Shown: piece by piece, positions 35,222 through 44,446 of the stretch | How the letters are laid out: every line of letters starts with the position of its first letter | Position numbering within the stretch: the stretch's first letter is position 1 | Assembly: GCF_023715785.1 (NCBI RefSeq) | Contig: NZ_JAMBOX010000001.1 | Coordinates: 186,001-250,000 of the forward strand | DNA: 64,000 nt | From: Neobacillus niacini | GTDB taxonomy: Bacteria; Bacillota; Bacilli; Bacillales; Cytobacillaceae | Direction of reading: 5' to 3' | Program-made: the position numbers and the translations under genes | The notes under the pieces: generated by a model | Database searches by the model: none | The model's input: the letters and a program-made list of their open reading frames with translations, nothing else | Told to the model about the DNA's origin: nothing

Positions 35222-35844
35222 GATGACCTCTCCCCTTCAATGAAATAAATCTTGCCGTCTTCCCAATAAAATTTGTCCGTGTAGCGGGATCTCATATAAT
35301 GCCGGTAGGTCTCGGTTGGGGGCTCCGGAAAGTAGGATAAAATTGGCCGGGGATCGACGAGAGGGTTCGGGCCTGAATTTGGACGCGAGTCAACTTTATT
35401 CTCAGCGAAAGCGTAGGCGCGGTAGCTGCTCCACGGATAATCCTCAGGGGTGTCCACCATCCCGGCCGCAACCGGGTTCAAATGAATGTATTTGCTGACA
35501 TCAATTTCGTATTCGGGAGAATTCAACAGTTCCGCGCCATATCGCTTTTCGAAAACATGCCCGGAGAAATCGTACTTTCTGTTAAAATACTTGGCATACT
35601 TGGTGTTGAGATGCTTCATGATGGTGCTGAGCGGGGTCTCCAGCGTTTGCAGCTGAAGATGCGTGTGATTCGACATTAAACAATAGGAATGGAGAAAAAA
35701 CGGGTAGCGGCTCTGCGTTTCCTGAAGCAAGATAAGATACATCCCAAAATCCTCATCCTCAAAAAACAACTGACTCCGGCGAATCCCCCGGCTCGTCACA
35801 TGAAACTTTGCCCCCTCAAACCATAATCGAACACTGCGAACCAA
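35206..35844 (-). CDS. REP-associated tyrosine transposase (RAYT, Y1_Tnp/HUH)
   Basis: I chose TTG 35844 because AAGGAG lies 8 bases upstream; GTG 35853 is too close to it. The 212-residue protein has the HUH metal motif in YCLMSNHTHLQL (about 54-65) and a Tyr-rich stretch TKYAKYFNRKY (about 81-91) with a candidate nucleophile. The GHVFEKRYGA and YIHLNPVAAGMV motifs are typical of the TnpA_REP-like family. Such proteins nick and join single-stranded DNA and mobilise REP palindromes. It overlaps the comM start by 16 bases. A repeat element lies about 75 bases upstream. No IS200-type ends flank it. Confidence 0.88.
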   Translation of the reverse strand: MVRSVRLWFEGAKFHVTSRGIRRSQLFFEDEDFGMYLILLQETQSRYPFFLHSYCLMSNHTHLQLQTLETPLSTIMKHLNTKYAKYFNRKYDFSGHVFEKRYGAELLNSPEYEIDVSKYIHLNPVAAGMVDTPEDYPWSSYRAYAFAENKVDSRPNSGPNPLVDPRPILSYFPEPPTETYRHYMRSRYTDKFYWEDGKIYFIEGERSSCGQR

Positions 35845-36234
35845 ATCGACCACTCCTTCACTAATTTAATAGGATTATAAGTTGGGGTTATTACCATTGA
35901 TACCGTGGCATACCACATATTGGTGTCAGGCACCAATCGTGGACATTTGTCCTTCTGAGGTGGACAGTTGGTTGTGAGTTAAGTCTGTGAGGTAAAGTGT
36001 GGGATTGCGATAGATTGCGATTGTGGAGGTTCTTTGGCTGACTTCTTTATTATACTAAGAAAATAGAGCCAGGTCGCTTTGGAAGCGGGAGTTAACAAAA
36101 TGTTCAAATTGTCGATAAAGGACGACTGAGGGTCACTGTAACCCTTTCGTAATGAATAAATAGGCCAAAAGGGTCATATTTATTTTACAATACAGCGCAG
36201 ATTAAATCTCACCGAGGGAGGAAGGTCTCTGAAA
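35845..36234. other. Intergenic region with one repeat element
   Basis: It contains repeat copy 5 close to the RAYT gene. The rest shows no gene or clear RNA. Confidence 0.5.
35919..35975 (-). repeat. GGTGCCTGACACC element, copy 5, next to RAYT gene
   Basis: Inverted relative to copies 1-4: the + strand reads TGGTGTCAGGCACCAATCGT, then GGACATTTGTCC and GGTGGACA. It is the copy nearest the transposase start. Confidence 0.8.
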
Positions 36235-36486
36235 GTGGTTAGGTTGTTACAACGTTTGCTAGGTGTTGTCCTGCTGGTATTCGGCATTTATCTAATTTTT
36301 GGAGCGGACCAATTCTATGGGGTTCTGCTCATCATACTGGCATTCTTAATTTTCCCCAACGTCAATAAAGGAAAACAACGGTCCTACAGCCATGATTATG
36401 ACGGCCGGGATTACCACCATGATTCTGCTTTTGATTCGGGCGGCTCGGATGGCGGCGGGGATTCAGGTGGCGGCGGCGGGGACTAG
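36235..36486 (+). CDS. 83-residue membrane protein with Gly/Asp/Ser tail
   Basis: The start is GTG 36235 with GGGAGGAAGG 9-13 bases upstream. Two hydrophobic segments (about 4-22 and 27-42) form a hairpin. A His/Asp/Tyr-rich linker follows, then a tail of GGSDGGGDSGGGGGD type. Small proteins of this layout are common in Bacillaceae, but their function is unknown. It has its own terminator. Confidence 0.65.
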   Translation: MVRLLQRLLGVVLLVFGIYLIFGADQFYGVLLIILAFLIFPNVNKGKQRSYSHDYDGRDYHHDSAFDSGGSDGGGDSGGGGGD

Positions 36487-36502
36487 ACCGGATTTTTCAA
36501 AC

Positions 36503-36536
36503 GAAAAACCCCCGAATCCCTGCCATCGGGGGTTAA
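36503..36536 (+). terminator. Terminator of the small membrane protein gene
   Basis: AACCCCCGA pairs perfectly with TCGGGGGTT (10-base loop). The following T-run is weak. Confidence 0.65.
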
Positions 36537-36613
36537 TGCCCTTCAACCACTTTTTGAAAAAACAGCTCCTCTGACCTCCGGCACCGGAGAAAATCGCCAC
36601 TGGCATCTGACCT

Positions 36614-37054
36614 TCATTTATTTTTCATAAAATAATACAAAAACCAAACCGCATGATTCTGCTCATCGGCCGCCGATCTTCGGAATAAGTCCTTAACAAA
36701 CGGGTCCGTCGCCTGATCGGCAATCTCCAGATAAAAATCCACCGTTTTCTGCTCATCCACCAGGGCAAACTCCAATCCCTTGGCATACTTGTTCGGACAT
36801 TCTTCGGCAATCTTTGCCTGCGGCGGTCTCCCGGTCAAGCCCTGATACAGCTGGACAAAGTTCTGGTAATGCTTGACCTCATCCTGTCGAATTTCTAGGA
36901 TTTGTTCCCGCTCCGCTTTATTCCCTGCCAAATTGGCCAATTTCGCATAACAATCAATTGCACTATATTCACCATTAATCGCTTTTTCAAGGTCACTAAT
37001 GAACTTATTAGATTGCCGGGCCATCGCATCCAGATAATTGGTAAAGGGGTACAT
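36614..37054 (-). CDS. Ferritin-like/rubrerythrin-like protein (YhjR-type)
   Basis: I chose ATG 37054 because GGAGGAGGCTCAAG precedes it; the frame could extend 10 basic residues further. The 146-residue protein forms a four-helix ferritin-like domain with diiron motifs. E in INGEYSAI, ExxxxxH in IRQDEVKHYQNF, E in FALVDEQKT, and the final ExxH in ADEQNHAVWF are visible. Length equals B. subtilis YhjR. It may bind iron or handle peroxide, perhaps during sporulation; the precise role is unknown. It is monocistronic. Confidence 0.82.
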   Translation of the reverse strand: MYPFTNYLDAMARQSNKFISDLEKAINGEYSAIDCYAKLANLAGNKAEREQILEIRQDEVKHYQNFVQLYQGLTGRPPQAKIAEECPNKYAKGLEFALVDEQKTVDFYLEIADQATDPFVKDLFRRSAADEQNHAVWFLYYFMKNK

Positions 37055-37217
37055 CTTGAGCCTCCTCCTCGATTTTTTTCTCATTGTATATCTTATGGAA
37101 CGGATCCTCTTTGGGTTCTTGTCGAAATATTTCCCGTTATCCTATCCGTACAGTTACATTTTTTACACGTTGTGTGCGTTATAGTGGACGTGAATCTATT
37201 AAAAAGGAGGCCTTTTT

Positions 37218-39011
37218 TTGAAAAAGAAACGCATTTTATCGGTCCTTTCCACCACAGCTTTGGCGGCAAGTCTATTCACTGTTCCGGCGCCGGGACTTGC
37301 CGCGTCAAAATCTCCGCCCACACCGCAAGCGTCCGCGTCCTATCAAATTGAATCTACCAAACTATTTAACCCTCAAGGGCATGAAATTAAGATTGTCAGG
37401 GATTCTTATGGGGTGCCGCACATTTATTCCGAAACCGACGCTGCCCTATTCTTTGGAGTCGGCTATGCCACTGCTGAGGACAGGCTTTGGCAGGCGGAGC
37501 TGTCAAGGATTGTCGCAAACGGGAGGATGGCGGAATTTTTCGGGGGAACACCAGCAAATCTTGGACAAGACCAGGTGATTCGCCGTGACGGCTACACCGA
37601 CGAAGAAGCGCTGGCCCAATTCGCCAAGCTGCCGGACTATGTAAAACGCGGGCTGCAGGGCTATATTGACGGGATCAACCATTACATAGTAACGACACCG
37701 GCGGCAGCGCTGCCTCCCGAATTCCGTGGCATTAAACCAGCCAAATGGACAATTGTTGATTCATTAAAAGTCCAGCAGTTGATGGTGCGCCGATTTGGAG
37801 AGAGCGGCGGCGGTGAAATGAGCACTTCGATCGCTTGACCAAGCTGCAGCAGAAGTTTGGTCCCGAAAAAGGCCTTCAGGCTTTCAACACGATCTTTTTG
37901 AAAAATGACCCGGATGCTCCGGTTTCACTTCACTCTAAACCGGATAAATCCGTAAAGAAAGCGGCAAAGCTGGTTCCTGCCAAATTCCCGAACAGCGAAA
38001 AGGTCGCTGAGCAGCTTGAAAAGGAACAACAGATGAAGCTGGATATCGAAAAAGCTTATGGCTTCCCGCATAAGGGTGGTAGCAATGCCTGGGTGGTCAG
38101 TCCGTCGCGCAGTGCAACAGGCGGAACGCTTCTCCTCGGAGGTCCGCAAATGGGCTTTTCTGCACCGCAAATTGCCCATGAAATCGGCATTCATGGCGCT
38201 GGCTACAATTCCGTCGGGATGGCATTCGTCGGTGCCAGCCCGATTCCACTCATCGGCCGTGGCAATGATTTTGCCTGGACAACCACAACCGGAATGGGCG
38301 ACCAGATCGATACGTTTGTTTTAAAAATAAACCCTGCTAATCCAAATCAATACTGGTATAAAGGTAAATGGACCGATTTTGAAGTCCGTACCGAAACGCT
38401 AAAGGTGGCCGGTGGCAACGCGATTCCACTCCCGATTTATCGCAGCGTCTACGGACCGGTTGTATATAAGGACGCTGGTGTAGCCTATACCCAGAAACGG
38501 GCCCACTGGGGCCAGGAAATTGAAGCGATGGTTGGATTTTATGATTTCAACCGTGCCAGCAATGTAAAACAGTTCGAGGCAGCGACGAAAAAGATTCCAA
38601 CGTCGCACAACTCATGTGCTACAGGCCGATGATGGAGAGTTGGGGAGCATGTATAACTTCCTTGGTGAACTGGATTTACAGCAAATGGTTCGGGACGGCC
38701 TGCAATATGCTGTGGAGCATCCTGCTAAGGAACATGCATGCAAGCCGTTGGATCAATGGCTGACTACAACTTCAAAAATAAAATTCGACCAGCTCGGCGC
38801 CCGTGGAGTTGAGCCGATCCTCAACATGAACCGCGGGACCTACAACCAAATTGTCGAGTTTTCCAAGGTCCAAACCAAGAGTGTCAACATCCTTCCGCCA
38901 GGCCAAAGCGGCGATCCGCGTTCACCGCACTTTGATGACCAAAGATTGCTTTATGCTAACTGGGAGTACAAACCGATGATTCTCGACCTAACCAAGCCTA
39001 ATAAAAAGTAA
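37218..39011 (+). pseudogene. Penicillin acylase-family gene, frameshifted and internally deleted
   Basis: The first frame (37218, ribosome site AAAAAGGAGGCC) has a signal peptide and the alpha-subunit part (YGVPHIYSETDAALFFGVGY). It stops at 37838. The second frame (to 38632) contains the autocleavage site with N-terminal-nucleophile serine, GGSNAWVVSPSRSATGG. The third frame (38616-39011) carries the C-terminus (MNRGTYNQIVEF, LPPGQSGDPRSPHFDDQ). A one-base change near 37815 explains the first break. At the second, roughly 150-200 residues expected after SHN are missing, so this is a real deletion. The enzyme family hydrolyses acylated amides such as penicillins or N-acyl homoserine lactones. 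Confidence 0.88.
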
Positions 39012-39056
39012 AAAAAGCCCCCTTCGAACATTTATGTTTAAAGGGGGCATTTTTTA
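39010..39056 (+). terminator. Terminator after the acylase remnant
   Basis: AAAAAAGCCCCCTT pairs with AAGGGGGCATTTTTT, with an inner AACAT/ATGTT stem. Confidence 0.85.
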
Positions 39057-39217
39057 AAGAGATGGTTCGTAGACGGTTTCTGGAATCTTTTCATAGTCTG
39101 CTCGGTTCAAATTCTTTACAGAGCCATCAGCAACACCGTTCAAAATGCCGTAAAGTCCAGTTTCCACTGCTTTACGAGCTGGCCTTTCTTCTTTTGCCCT
39201 AGGCTGTGGCTTTGGCC
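39054..39217 (-). pseudogene. C-terminal fragment of an unidentified gene
   Basis: On the minus strand a 54-codon stretch without a start codon reads like a protein end (KAVETGLYGILNGVADGSVK, then NLNRADYEKIPETVYEPSL, stop). The sequence upstream of it is broken by stops. The source family is not recognised. Confidence 0.4.
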
Positions 39218-39368
39218 TCTTACTTCAAAGAGGATAAGCTGTTTATGATATTTACGAAGATTTAGTCATTAGTGGAAGTTGGGAAATATCTGAGGTTATA
39301 TGAAGAAAAACAAAAAAGAAAACGATCGTTATTAGCTCTATTAGCGACAGATGTCTTTCGAAAAGTTT

Positions 39369-39430
39369 GGTGTCCGCCCCACGTGGACAAAAAAGCCAAT
39401 TTGTCCACATATGGTGCCTGACACCAATAA
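39369..39430 (+). repeat. GGTGCCTGACACC element, copy 6 (near full length)
   Basis: GGTGTCCGCCCCACGTGGAC, spacer, TTGTCCACATAT, then the core. The tail ATTGACACCATTACTA is similar to that of copy 3. Confidence 0.85.
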
Positions 39431-39461
39431 CACTATTGACACCATTACTACACTTTACACA

Positions 39462-40421
39462 TTATTCCTCTTTGTAACGTGCATATTGGAGGATTCCGTC
39501 TGCGACGTCCCTGATTAATTTAGTCAGGTAGTCTCTGTCGGATAGTTTTTTGTCTTCGGCTGGGTTGGTCATGTAGCCCATTTCGACGAGGGTGCTGGGG
39601 GCTTGGGACCAGTTGAAGCCGGATAGGTCGTTGCGAAATTTGACCCCGTTTACTTTCACGGCCGGATTCTTGGCGGCTGCCTCGATGATCATTTGTGAGG
39701 CCTTCAGGCTATCCTGATAGATTTCTTTGGTATATGGACTGTTTGCCGCCGGCGTTAACACTGAAAATCCGCTGACGGTCGGGTCCTCTGCCCCATCCGC
39801 ATGAATTCGAACGAACAAATCGGCCTTATTTTGGTTGGCGATTTCCGCTCGCTCGCGGTTGCTTATATTGACATTATGGGTCGTCCTTGTAAAAATCACC
39901 TGTACCCCATTTTTCTCGAGCATTTCCCCCAAAATGAGTGAGGCCTCCATTGTCAAGACGTATTCTGGCTTTCCAGTGGCAACCCCTGTTGTGCCGCCCG
40001 AAACCTTGATTTTCGTTTCCGTGGCATTCGGGCCTACCGGCTCCTTCTCCAGGTTAGCCCTCAACTGGTGTCCTGGGTCTATGACCACCACAAAGCCGTT
40101 ATTATCATTCGTTTTTTTGGTTTCATCGGAAGCTCCCGGTTCAGGAACAGCAGAATCACTAGTCGCTGGAGAATCCTCTATCTTAGCAGCAGCCTCTTCC
40201 ACACCAGCTTGTTGAGAAGTGTCTTCCGATGGGCCTTTTTCCGCCACATCATCGGCCTTCTTATTGGGTTTTGCTGTCTTCGCCACGTCAACCTGAGTTG
40301 CAGCATTTCCGGTATTGCTATCTTTTTCCCCGACTTTACTAGCATTAATAAATATATAAAACGGAAACAGCGCCAGCAGTATGATGATCACGATTGCTAT
40401 CTTTCCTTTATGCAGCCTCAC
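39462..40421 (-). CDS. N-acetylmuramoyl-L-alanine amidase (Amidase_3), membrane-anchored
   Basis: The 319-residue protein starts at GTG after GGGGTTGGTAAG. An uncleaved-looking membrane anchor (about 7-26) is followed by a low-complexity linker rich in Asp, Lys, Ala and Ser (30-105), then an Amidase_3 domain. Zinc-site residues are H in VVIDPGH (about 118) and H in FVRIHADG, with the catalytic Glu in STLVEMGYMTN. It cleaves the bond between MurNAc and the stem peptide outside the cell. The anchor resembles sporulation CwlD-like and LytC-like enzymes. It is monocistronic. Confidence 0.9.
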   Translation of the reverse strand: MRLHKGKIAIVIIILLALFPFYIFINASKVGEKDSNTGNAATQVDVAKTAKPNKKADDVAEKGPSEDTSQQAGVEEAAAKIEDSPATSDSAVPEPGASDETKKTNDNNGFVVVIDPGHQLRANLEKEPVGPNATETKIKVSGGTTGVATGKPEYVLTMEASLILGEMLEKNGVQVIFTRTTHNVNISNRERAEIANQNKADLFVRIHADGAEDPTVSGFSVLTPAANSPYTKEIYQDSLKASQMIIEAAAKNPAVKVNGVKFRNDLSGFNWSQAPSTLVEMGYMTNPAEDKKLSDRDYLTKLIRDVADGILQYARYKEE

Positions 40422-40552
40422 CTTACCAACCCCAGTAATTAAATTCTCGGTAATACATATATTCGACAGAATTCCCGTTTATCCTACCCATTTCGCAAAA
40501 TAATTAGCATAAACGATTTTAACTGACACATATCTGTCATAGTAGTTAATAC

Positions 40553-41386
40553 CTATCCTGCTTTGTACCCCTTGCCCATCATTTCATGGACATTGTGAAT
40601 CGTCACGTAGGCCTGCTCGTCGATTTCGTGAATCAAATTCTTCAGCTGGACGATTTCCTGTTTATTGATCACGATGTAGAGGAGTTCCTTCTTCTGGCCG
40701 GTATAGCCTCCGTGGCCGTCCAACACGGTGAGGCCGCGCGACATTTTTTCCGTAATCATCGCTAGCACCCGGTCAGGCGAATTCGAAATAATTAATACCG
40801 CGACCCGTTCATCCAGCCCCTCGACGATGAAATCGATCGCCTTCGCCCCGACAAAGACCACCAGCAAGGTGTACATCGTTTTTTCCAAGCCAATGATAAA
40901 AATCGATCCCGCGACAACAATGATGTCGAGAAGCAGCATCGCCTTGCCAATGCTCCAGCCAACATACTGGTTGGCGAGCTTAGCAAGGATTGTCGTTCCG
41001 CCCGAAGAGCCCCCGGCCCGGAATATCAAACCTAATCCCACACCGACCAACAACCCGGCAAACAGCGATGCTAGCAGCAAATCGTCGGTCAACTTTTTCC
41101 CGATGCCCTCTGTTAAAAATAAAAACCCGGAACTGGATGCAATGGAAATGAGGGTATAGATAAATGCTCTTTTTTCAAAAAATTTGTAGCCAACCACAAT
41201 AAGCAGTGCGTTAATGACGAAATTCACGACCCCCGGGGACCATTGGAACAAATAATAGGTGATGATGGTGATCCCTAAGATGCCGCCTTCGGAGAGTTGA
41301 TTTGGTATTGTAAAATAATTTACACCCAATGCAAAAATGAGCGCACCGATCAAAATATATAACAAGTCTTTTACTGTTTTATTCAT
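40553..41386 (-). CDS. YitT-family membrane protein (DUF161-DUF2179)
   Basis: The 277-residue protein has five to six membrane helices in its first 190 residues. The family signature GLGLIFRAGGSSGGTTILA lies at about 117-135. A C-terminal cytoplasmic DUF2179 domain follows (about 215-270, LTVLDGHGGYTGQKKELLYI). Bacillus genomes carry several YitT paralogues; none has a firmly established biochemical role. The DUF2179 domain resembles PII-like or ACT-like ligand sensors. Ribosome site AAAAAGGAAGTCAACT supports the start. It is monocistronic. Confidence 0.88.
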   Translation of the reverse strand: MNKTVKDLLYILIGALIFALGVNYFTIPNQLSEGGILGITIITYYLFQWSPGVVNFVINALLIVVGYKFFEKRAFIYTLISIASSSGFLFLTEGIGKKLTDDLLLASLFAGLLVGVGLGLIFRAGGSSGGTTILAKLANQYVGWSIGKAMLLLDIIVVAGSIFIIGLEKTMYTLLVVFVGAKAIDFIVEGLDERVAVLIISNSPDRVLAMITEKMSRGLTVLDGHGGYTGQKKELLYIVINKQEIVQLKNLIHEIDEQAYVTIHNVHEMMGKGYKAG

Positions 41387-41464
41387 AGTTGACTTCCTTT
41401 TTTATTTATTATTCTATAACAATACTTAAAATTGTCTACACCTCCCACTCGCTATAGCGGCGGG

Positions 41465-41990
41465 TCTTTGAGAATCATCGACCTTAAGCTGGAAAAAGTT
41501 CGAGGCAAATGGTCGGGGGCAGATTCGCAGTCTTCGATTCGGGGAATCTATGAAGATGTGAAAGATTCCGCTGGAAAAACAGTGACGAAAAGGACAAGAG
41601 CCAGTTGCATCTATCGTTAAGGCTGTTACACCAGACCACTAAGCAACAATCAAATACGTGAATACCCCAATTGGCAAAACTACCGATGACATGCACAGCT
41701 ATTTTGCTCTGGTCCACCGGGTTTAAGTACACGTTCACCTTTGATGATGCTACGAAAACCGGCAAAGTCGTCAAAATCTTCCTTCTGGACGGTAGTAAAA
41801 TTAATCCGAACAAAGAGTATTCTGTCGTCGTGAACAATTATATGTACGGAAATGCCAAATATGGCATTGGTGCACTTTCAACAGGGCTCGAAATTGGTCC
41901 TGAGGATTTACAGGCAACTGTGGACTTTGTAAAGTCACTTCCAAAACCTTTCGAATACACTGTGCCTTTGGAGACGAGTCGAACACTGGC
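41465..41990 (+). pseudogene. Decayed 5'-nucleotidase/cyclic-nucleotide phosphodiesterase gene
   Basis: Fragments of a gene like the intact 5'-nucleotidase at 53.2 kb appear in several frames. The first is IIDLKLEKVRGKW (compare LDLKLVQDENGKW in the intact copy). The second is VTPDH-stop-ATIKYVNTPIGKTTDDM (compare VKDYHEATIRYVNEKIGETTK). The third is IFLLDGSKINPNKEYSVVVN with GIGALSTGLEIGPEDLQATV from the C-terminal domain. The N-terminal metallophosphatase half and much of the middle are gone. It is a deleted remnant, not a sequencing artefact. Confidence 0.8.
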
Positions 41991-42106
41991 GTTACAGTTC
42001 CCTGGAACATCGCCAGCGCCCAATTGCCATCGGCATATCTCCGTTCCTATACAAAAGAGTGCAAAACGATACACACTCAGGTCATTAATAGTTGCCCCAA
42101 TTGAGG

Positions 42107-42155
42107 ATGTCCGTCTGTGGAGGACATTTGTCCACGATTGGTGCCTGACACCAAT
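42107..42155 (+). repeat. GGTGCCTGACACC element, copy 7
   Basis: TGTCCGTCTGTGGAGGACAT, then TTGTCCACGATT, then the core and AATACT. It follows directly on the nucleotidase remnant. Confidence 0.8.
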
Positions 42156-42219
42156 ACTCATCTTTCCAAGGTATAAACCTGTTATTCCGGGTTTAGAATG
42201 TGGGTGAGGTGGTGTTGGA

Positions 42220-42639
42220 ATGCGTTGGTTGTTGGTTTTGGTTTGGGCGGGGGCGATTTTTGTTCTGACGTGTAATGCCAGTTTCCGCGGCCTCGTTGAG
42301 TCGGGGATGGTTCGGTTTGAGTGGGACCCGCAGCCGATGTTTGGCCAGTTGCTTGATCCATTGCCTGAACGGATGAGCTCAGACTTCCTGATGCAAAAGC
42401 TCGGGCATATTACCGCATTTTTTATTCTGACTGCCTTACTGCAAACAAAGCTACAGTCAAACAAGGTGATCCTGTTAGTGGCGATCTCCTATGCGATTCT
42501 CACTGAGTTACTTCAATTATATTTTGCTCGTGACGGAAGACTATTCGACGTAGGTTTTGACACGGTAGGGGCTTTGTTAGCACTAGCTGCAGAAAGTCTT
42601 TTTACGAAGCTGGGAGCACGACAATCTATTCAGAAATAA
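42220..42639 (+). CDS. VanZ-family membrane protein
   Basis: The 139-residue protein has four hydrophobic segments and VanZ features: LVLVWAGAIFVLTCNASFRG at the start, KLGHITAFFILTALL (about 66-80) in the middle, and AILTELLQLYFARDGRLFDVGFD (about 92-114) near the end. VanZ proteins raise teicoplanin tolerance in enterococci; most Bacillus members have no proven role. The GAGGTGG upstream of ATG 42220 serves as ribosome site. Confidence 0.85.
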   Translation: MRWLLVLVWAGAIFVLTCNASFRGLVESGMVRFEWDPQPMFGQLLDPLPERMSSDFLMQKLGHITAFFILTALLQTKLQSNKVILLVAISYAILTELLQLYFARDGRLFDVGFDTVGALLALAAESLFTKLGARQSIQK

Positions 42640-42653
42640 CCCACTTAAAAGAT

Positions 42654-42686
42654 GAAGCCAACCAATTAATGGCTGGCTTTTTTTAA
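42654..42686 (+). terminator. Terminator of the VanZ gene
   Basis: AAGCCAACC pairs with GGCTGGCTT (one bulge), followed by TTTTTT. Confidence 0.75.
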
Positions 42687-42699
42687 TTGACTGGGTTCT

Positions 42700-43584
42700 T
42701 TATTGATTAACCAAGTTTGCTAATTGAGCGGATAATTGTTGTAATTCCTGTTTTCCCAATAAGTTATTTACAAATTCTTTCGGGATTTGATCAAATCCGA
42801 AGGCCAGACCGGCCAATCCCCCTGCGATTGCGGCAACGGTATCGGTATCATATCCCTCATTTGCAGCGCCAATAACAACAGCCTCGAGCGTCTCACTGGT
42901 CAGCATCCAGTACAACACCCAGCGCATTGTATTTACGACAAATCCGTCCGGAGGGCACGCAGGCTTCTCATTAGTTAACGCCGTTTCATAAATCGTTTCC
43001 CGAATCTCGTCTTTAATCGCTTTCTTTAAATCTTTACCTTGGAGAACATGATAAGCAATCCGATAATAAATGACACAGGCTTCGTCGGCCAGTGAATCGT
43101 AATGGGTCATTTGAGACTGCTGTCTTGTGATTTCTTCTTTCTTTTGGAGGTCCCGAAAGGCAAGGGAAGGGCAACCGGCAGGCACCGCATTAACGAACCA
43201 TTACCGGCTGATTCCCCCCCTAGATACTGGTCATGGGCTTTTCGGGCAGCCGCAAACCAATCGCCGTCATAAATCGCAAACACCGCACGGATAATGTTGC
43301 CGATATCCTTTGGGTGGGTGCCATACCATTTTAAAAATTCCTCACCGATGGCCAGCACCGGGTCTTGCGGATTGTGGAGGATGCCCTTTGCCACACACAG
43401 CCAGCGTCATCGCCGTATCGTCGGTCGTTTCTCCTTTTTCAAGATGCCAGACTCCTCCGCCGATGATTTCCTTCAGGGTCCCGTATTTTCTGGTGATTTC
43501 CGCTTTTGTTAGAAATTCCGTCGTCCCCCCCAAGGCATCGCCAATTGCCAGACGAAATAAGGCCCCTTTTATTTTATTTAACAT
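42700..43584 (-). pseudogene. ADP-ribosylglycohydrolase-family gene with two frameshifts
   Basis: The N-terminal frame (ATG 43584) has IKGALFRLAIGDALGGTTEF and the metal-site motif GETTDDTAMTLAV. It is shifted near 43392 at a GTGTGTGG run. The middle frame (AKGILHNPQDPVLAIGEEF, GGESAGNGSLMRCLPVAL) is shifted again near 43155. The C-terminal frame has the second metal motif GYDTDTVAAIAGGLAGL and ends at 42700. All parts of the family are present, so two small indels inactivate an otherwise complete gene of about 290 codons. Members remove ADP-ribose from proteins or DNA. Sequencing error is possible but would need two independent events. Confidence 0.85.
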
Positions 43585-43704
43585 TGCTCCAAACTCTAAT
43601 CTTTTATTTGATTTGGCACATTTACATTTAAATTTCCCAATTTTGATTCTTCATTGTTAAATTCGGGATAATCGGCGATTTTCCCTGCCATTTGGCACGC
43701 AAGC

Positions 43705-44169
43705 CTACTGATTATAGTCCCACATAATTTTCCACTCATCTTTTTCTTCGACAACAAAAACCTCCTGCATGAGGTCAAAGTTCCCGTATTTGCCTTTATA
43801 CGTTTGCGTGACGGGGACTTTGTAGACATTTTTCATCGCAGGGCCATCCTTGGAGATTCTCCACTTGTCCAGTTTTTCTGCCTCGCCCAATGTATAAGTG
43901 AAGGTTTCGACCCCGAAATGATTCATGAATACGTGAGCGCGGTCCTGTATGTAGTCGCCTTTTGTGAATTTCTTCCTCATGGAGGAATGAAATAAATCCC
44001 ATGAGTTGGAGAAATCCCCCTCCTGTTCATAACGATAAAACTCATTCACCACATCCACCGCCTCCCCTTCAGAAGAAACAAAGACACAGCGAACCAGCAT
44101 GGCCACAGCAGCAAACACCAAAGTCCCTAAAATAATCCCCTTTAATAGAATAGACCTTCTTTTACGCAT
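43705..44169 (-). CDS. Membrane-anchored protein with possible NTF2-like domain
   Basis: The 154-residue protein starts at ATG after AAAGGGGAATTG. A basic N-terminus and one membrane helix (about 9-29) are followed by an alpha-beta domain. The opening helix EAVDVVNEFYRYEQEGDFSN and the later strands (YKVPVTQTYKG, EVFVVEEKDEWKIMWDYNQ) resemble extracytoplasmic NTF2-like or DUF4878-like domains. No catalytic residues are evident. It stands between two decayed or repeat-rich segments. Confidence 0.7.
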   Translation of the reverse strand: MRKRRSILLKGIILGTLVFAAVAMLVRCVFVSSEGEAVDVVNEFYRYEQEGDFSNSWDLFHSSMRKKFTKGDYIQDRAHVFMNHFGVETFTYTLGEAEKLDKWRISKDGPAMKNVYKVPVTQTYKGKYGNFDLMQEVFVVEEKDEWKIMWDYNQ

Positions 44170-44270
44170 AACAATTCCCCTTTACCGATAATCACTTATT
44201 ACAAACAATATGAAACCTCATGTCCAAATAGTCTCCATTTCCACTTGCGGTTCTAAATGCGTGCCGGGAT

Positions 44271-44330
44271 GGTGTCCGCCCCACGTGGACAAAACCGAAA
44301 AATTGTTCACGCGCAGTGCCTGACACCCAT
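44271..44330 (+). repeat. GGTGCCTGACACC element, copy 8
   Basis: GGTGTCCGCCCCACGTGGAC, spacer, TTGTTCACGCGC, then AGTGCCTGACACCC (one base changed in the core). Confidence 0.8.
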
Positions 44331-44374
44331 GGAACGGTATACATCGTAGAAAATGGGAAAAATAAATTTAGATA

Positions 44375-44428
44375 TTGAAATTCGAACAGAAAACGAATAT
44401 TATTATAAAGTCTTTTATATATTGTTCG
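44375..44428 (+). promoter_or_regulatory. Promoter with PurBox-like sites upstream of the purine permease
   Basis: TTGAAA (44375-44380) and TATTAT (44398-44403) are 17 bases apart. A CGAAC (44383-44387, inside AATTCGAACAGA) lies in the spacer. An inverted GTTCG (44424-44428, on the other strand ACACGAACAAT) lies downstream. Both resemble the PurR PurBox AWWWCGAACWWT, so PurR repression is plausible. Confidence 0.5.
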
Positions 44429-44446
44429 TGTTTTGGAGGAGCTATT

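Noticed and set aside
44331..44446. Purine riboswitch in front of the NCS2 permease
   Set aside because: The conserved TATA/ATATGG and P2-P3 loop elements are not present.
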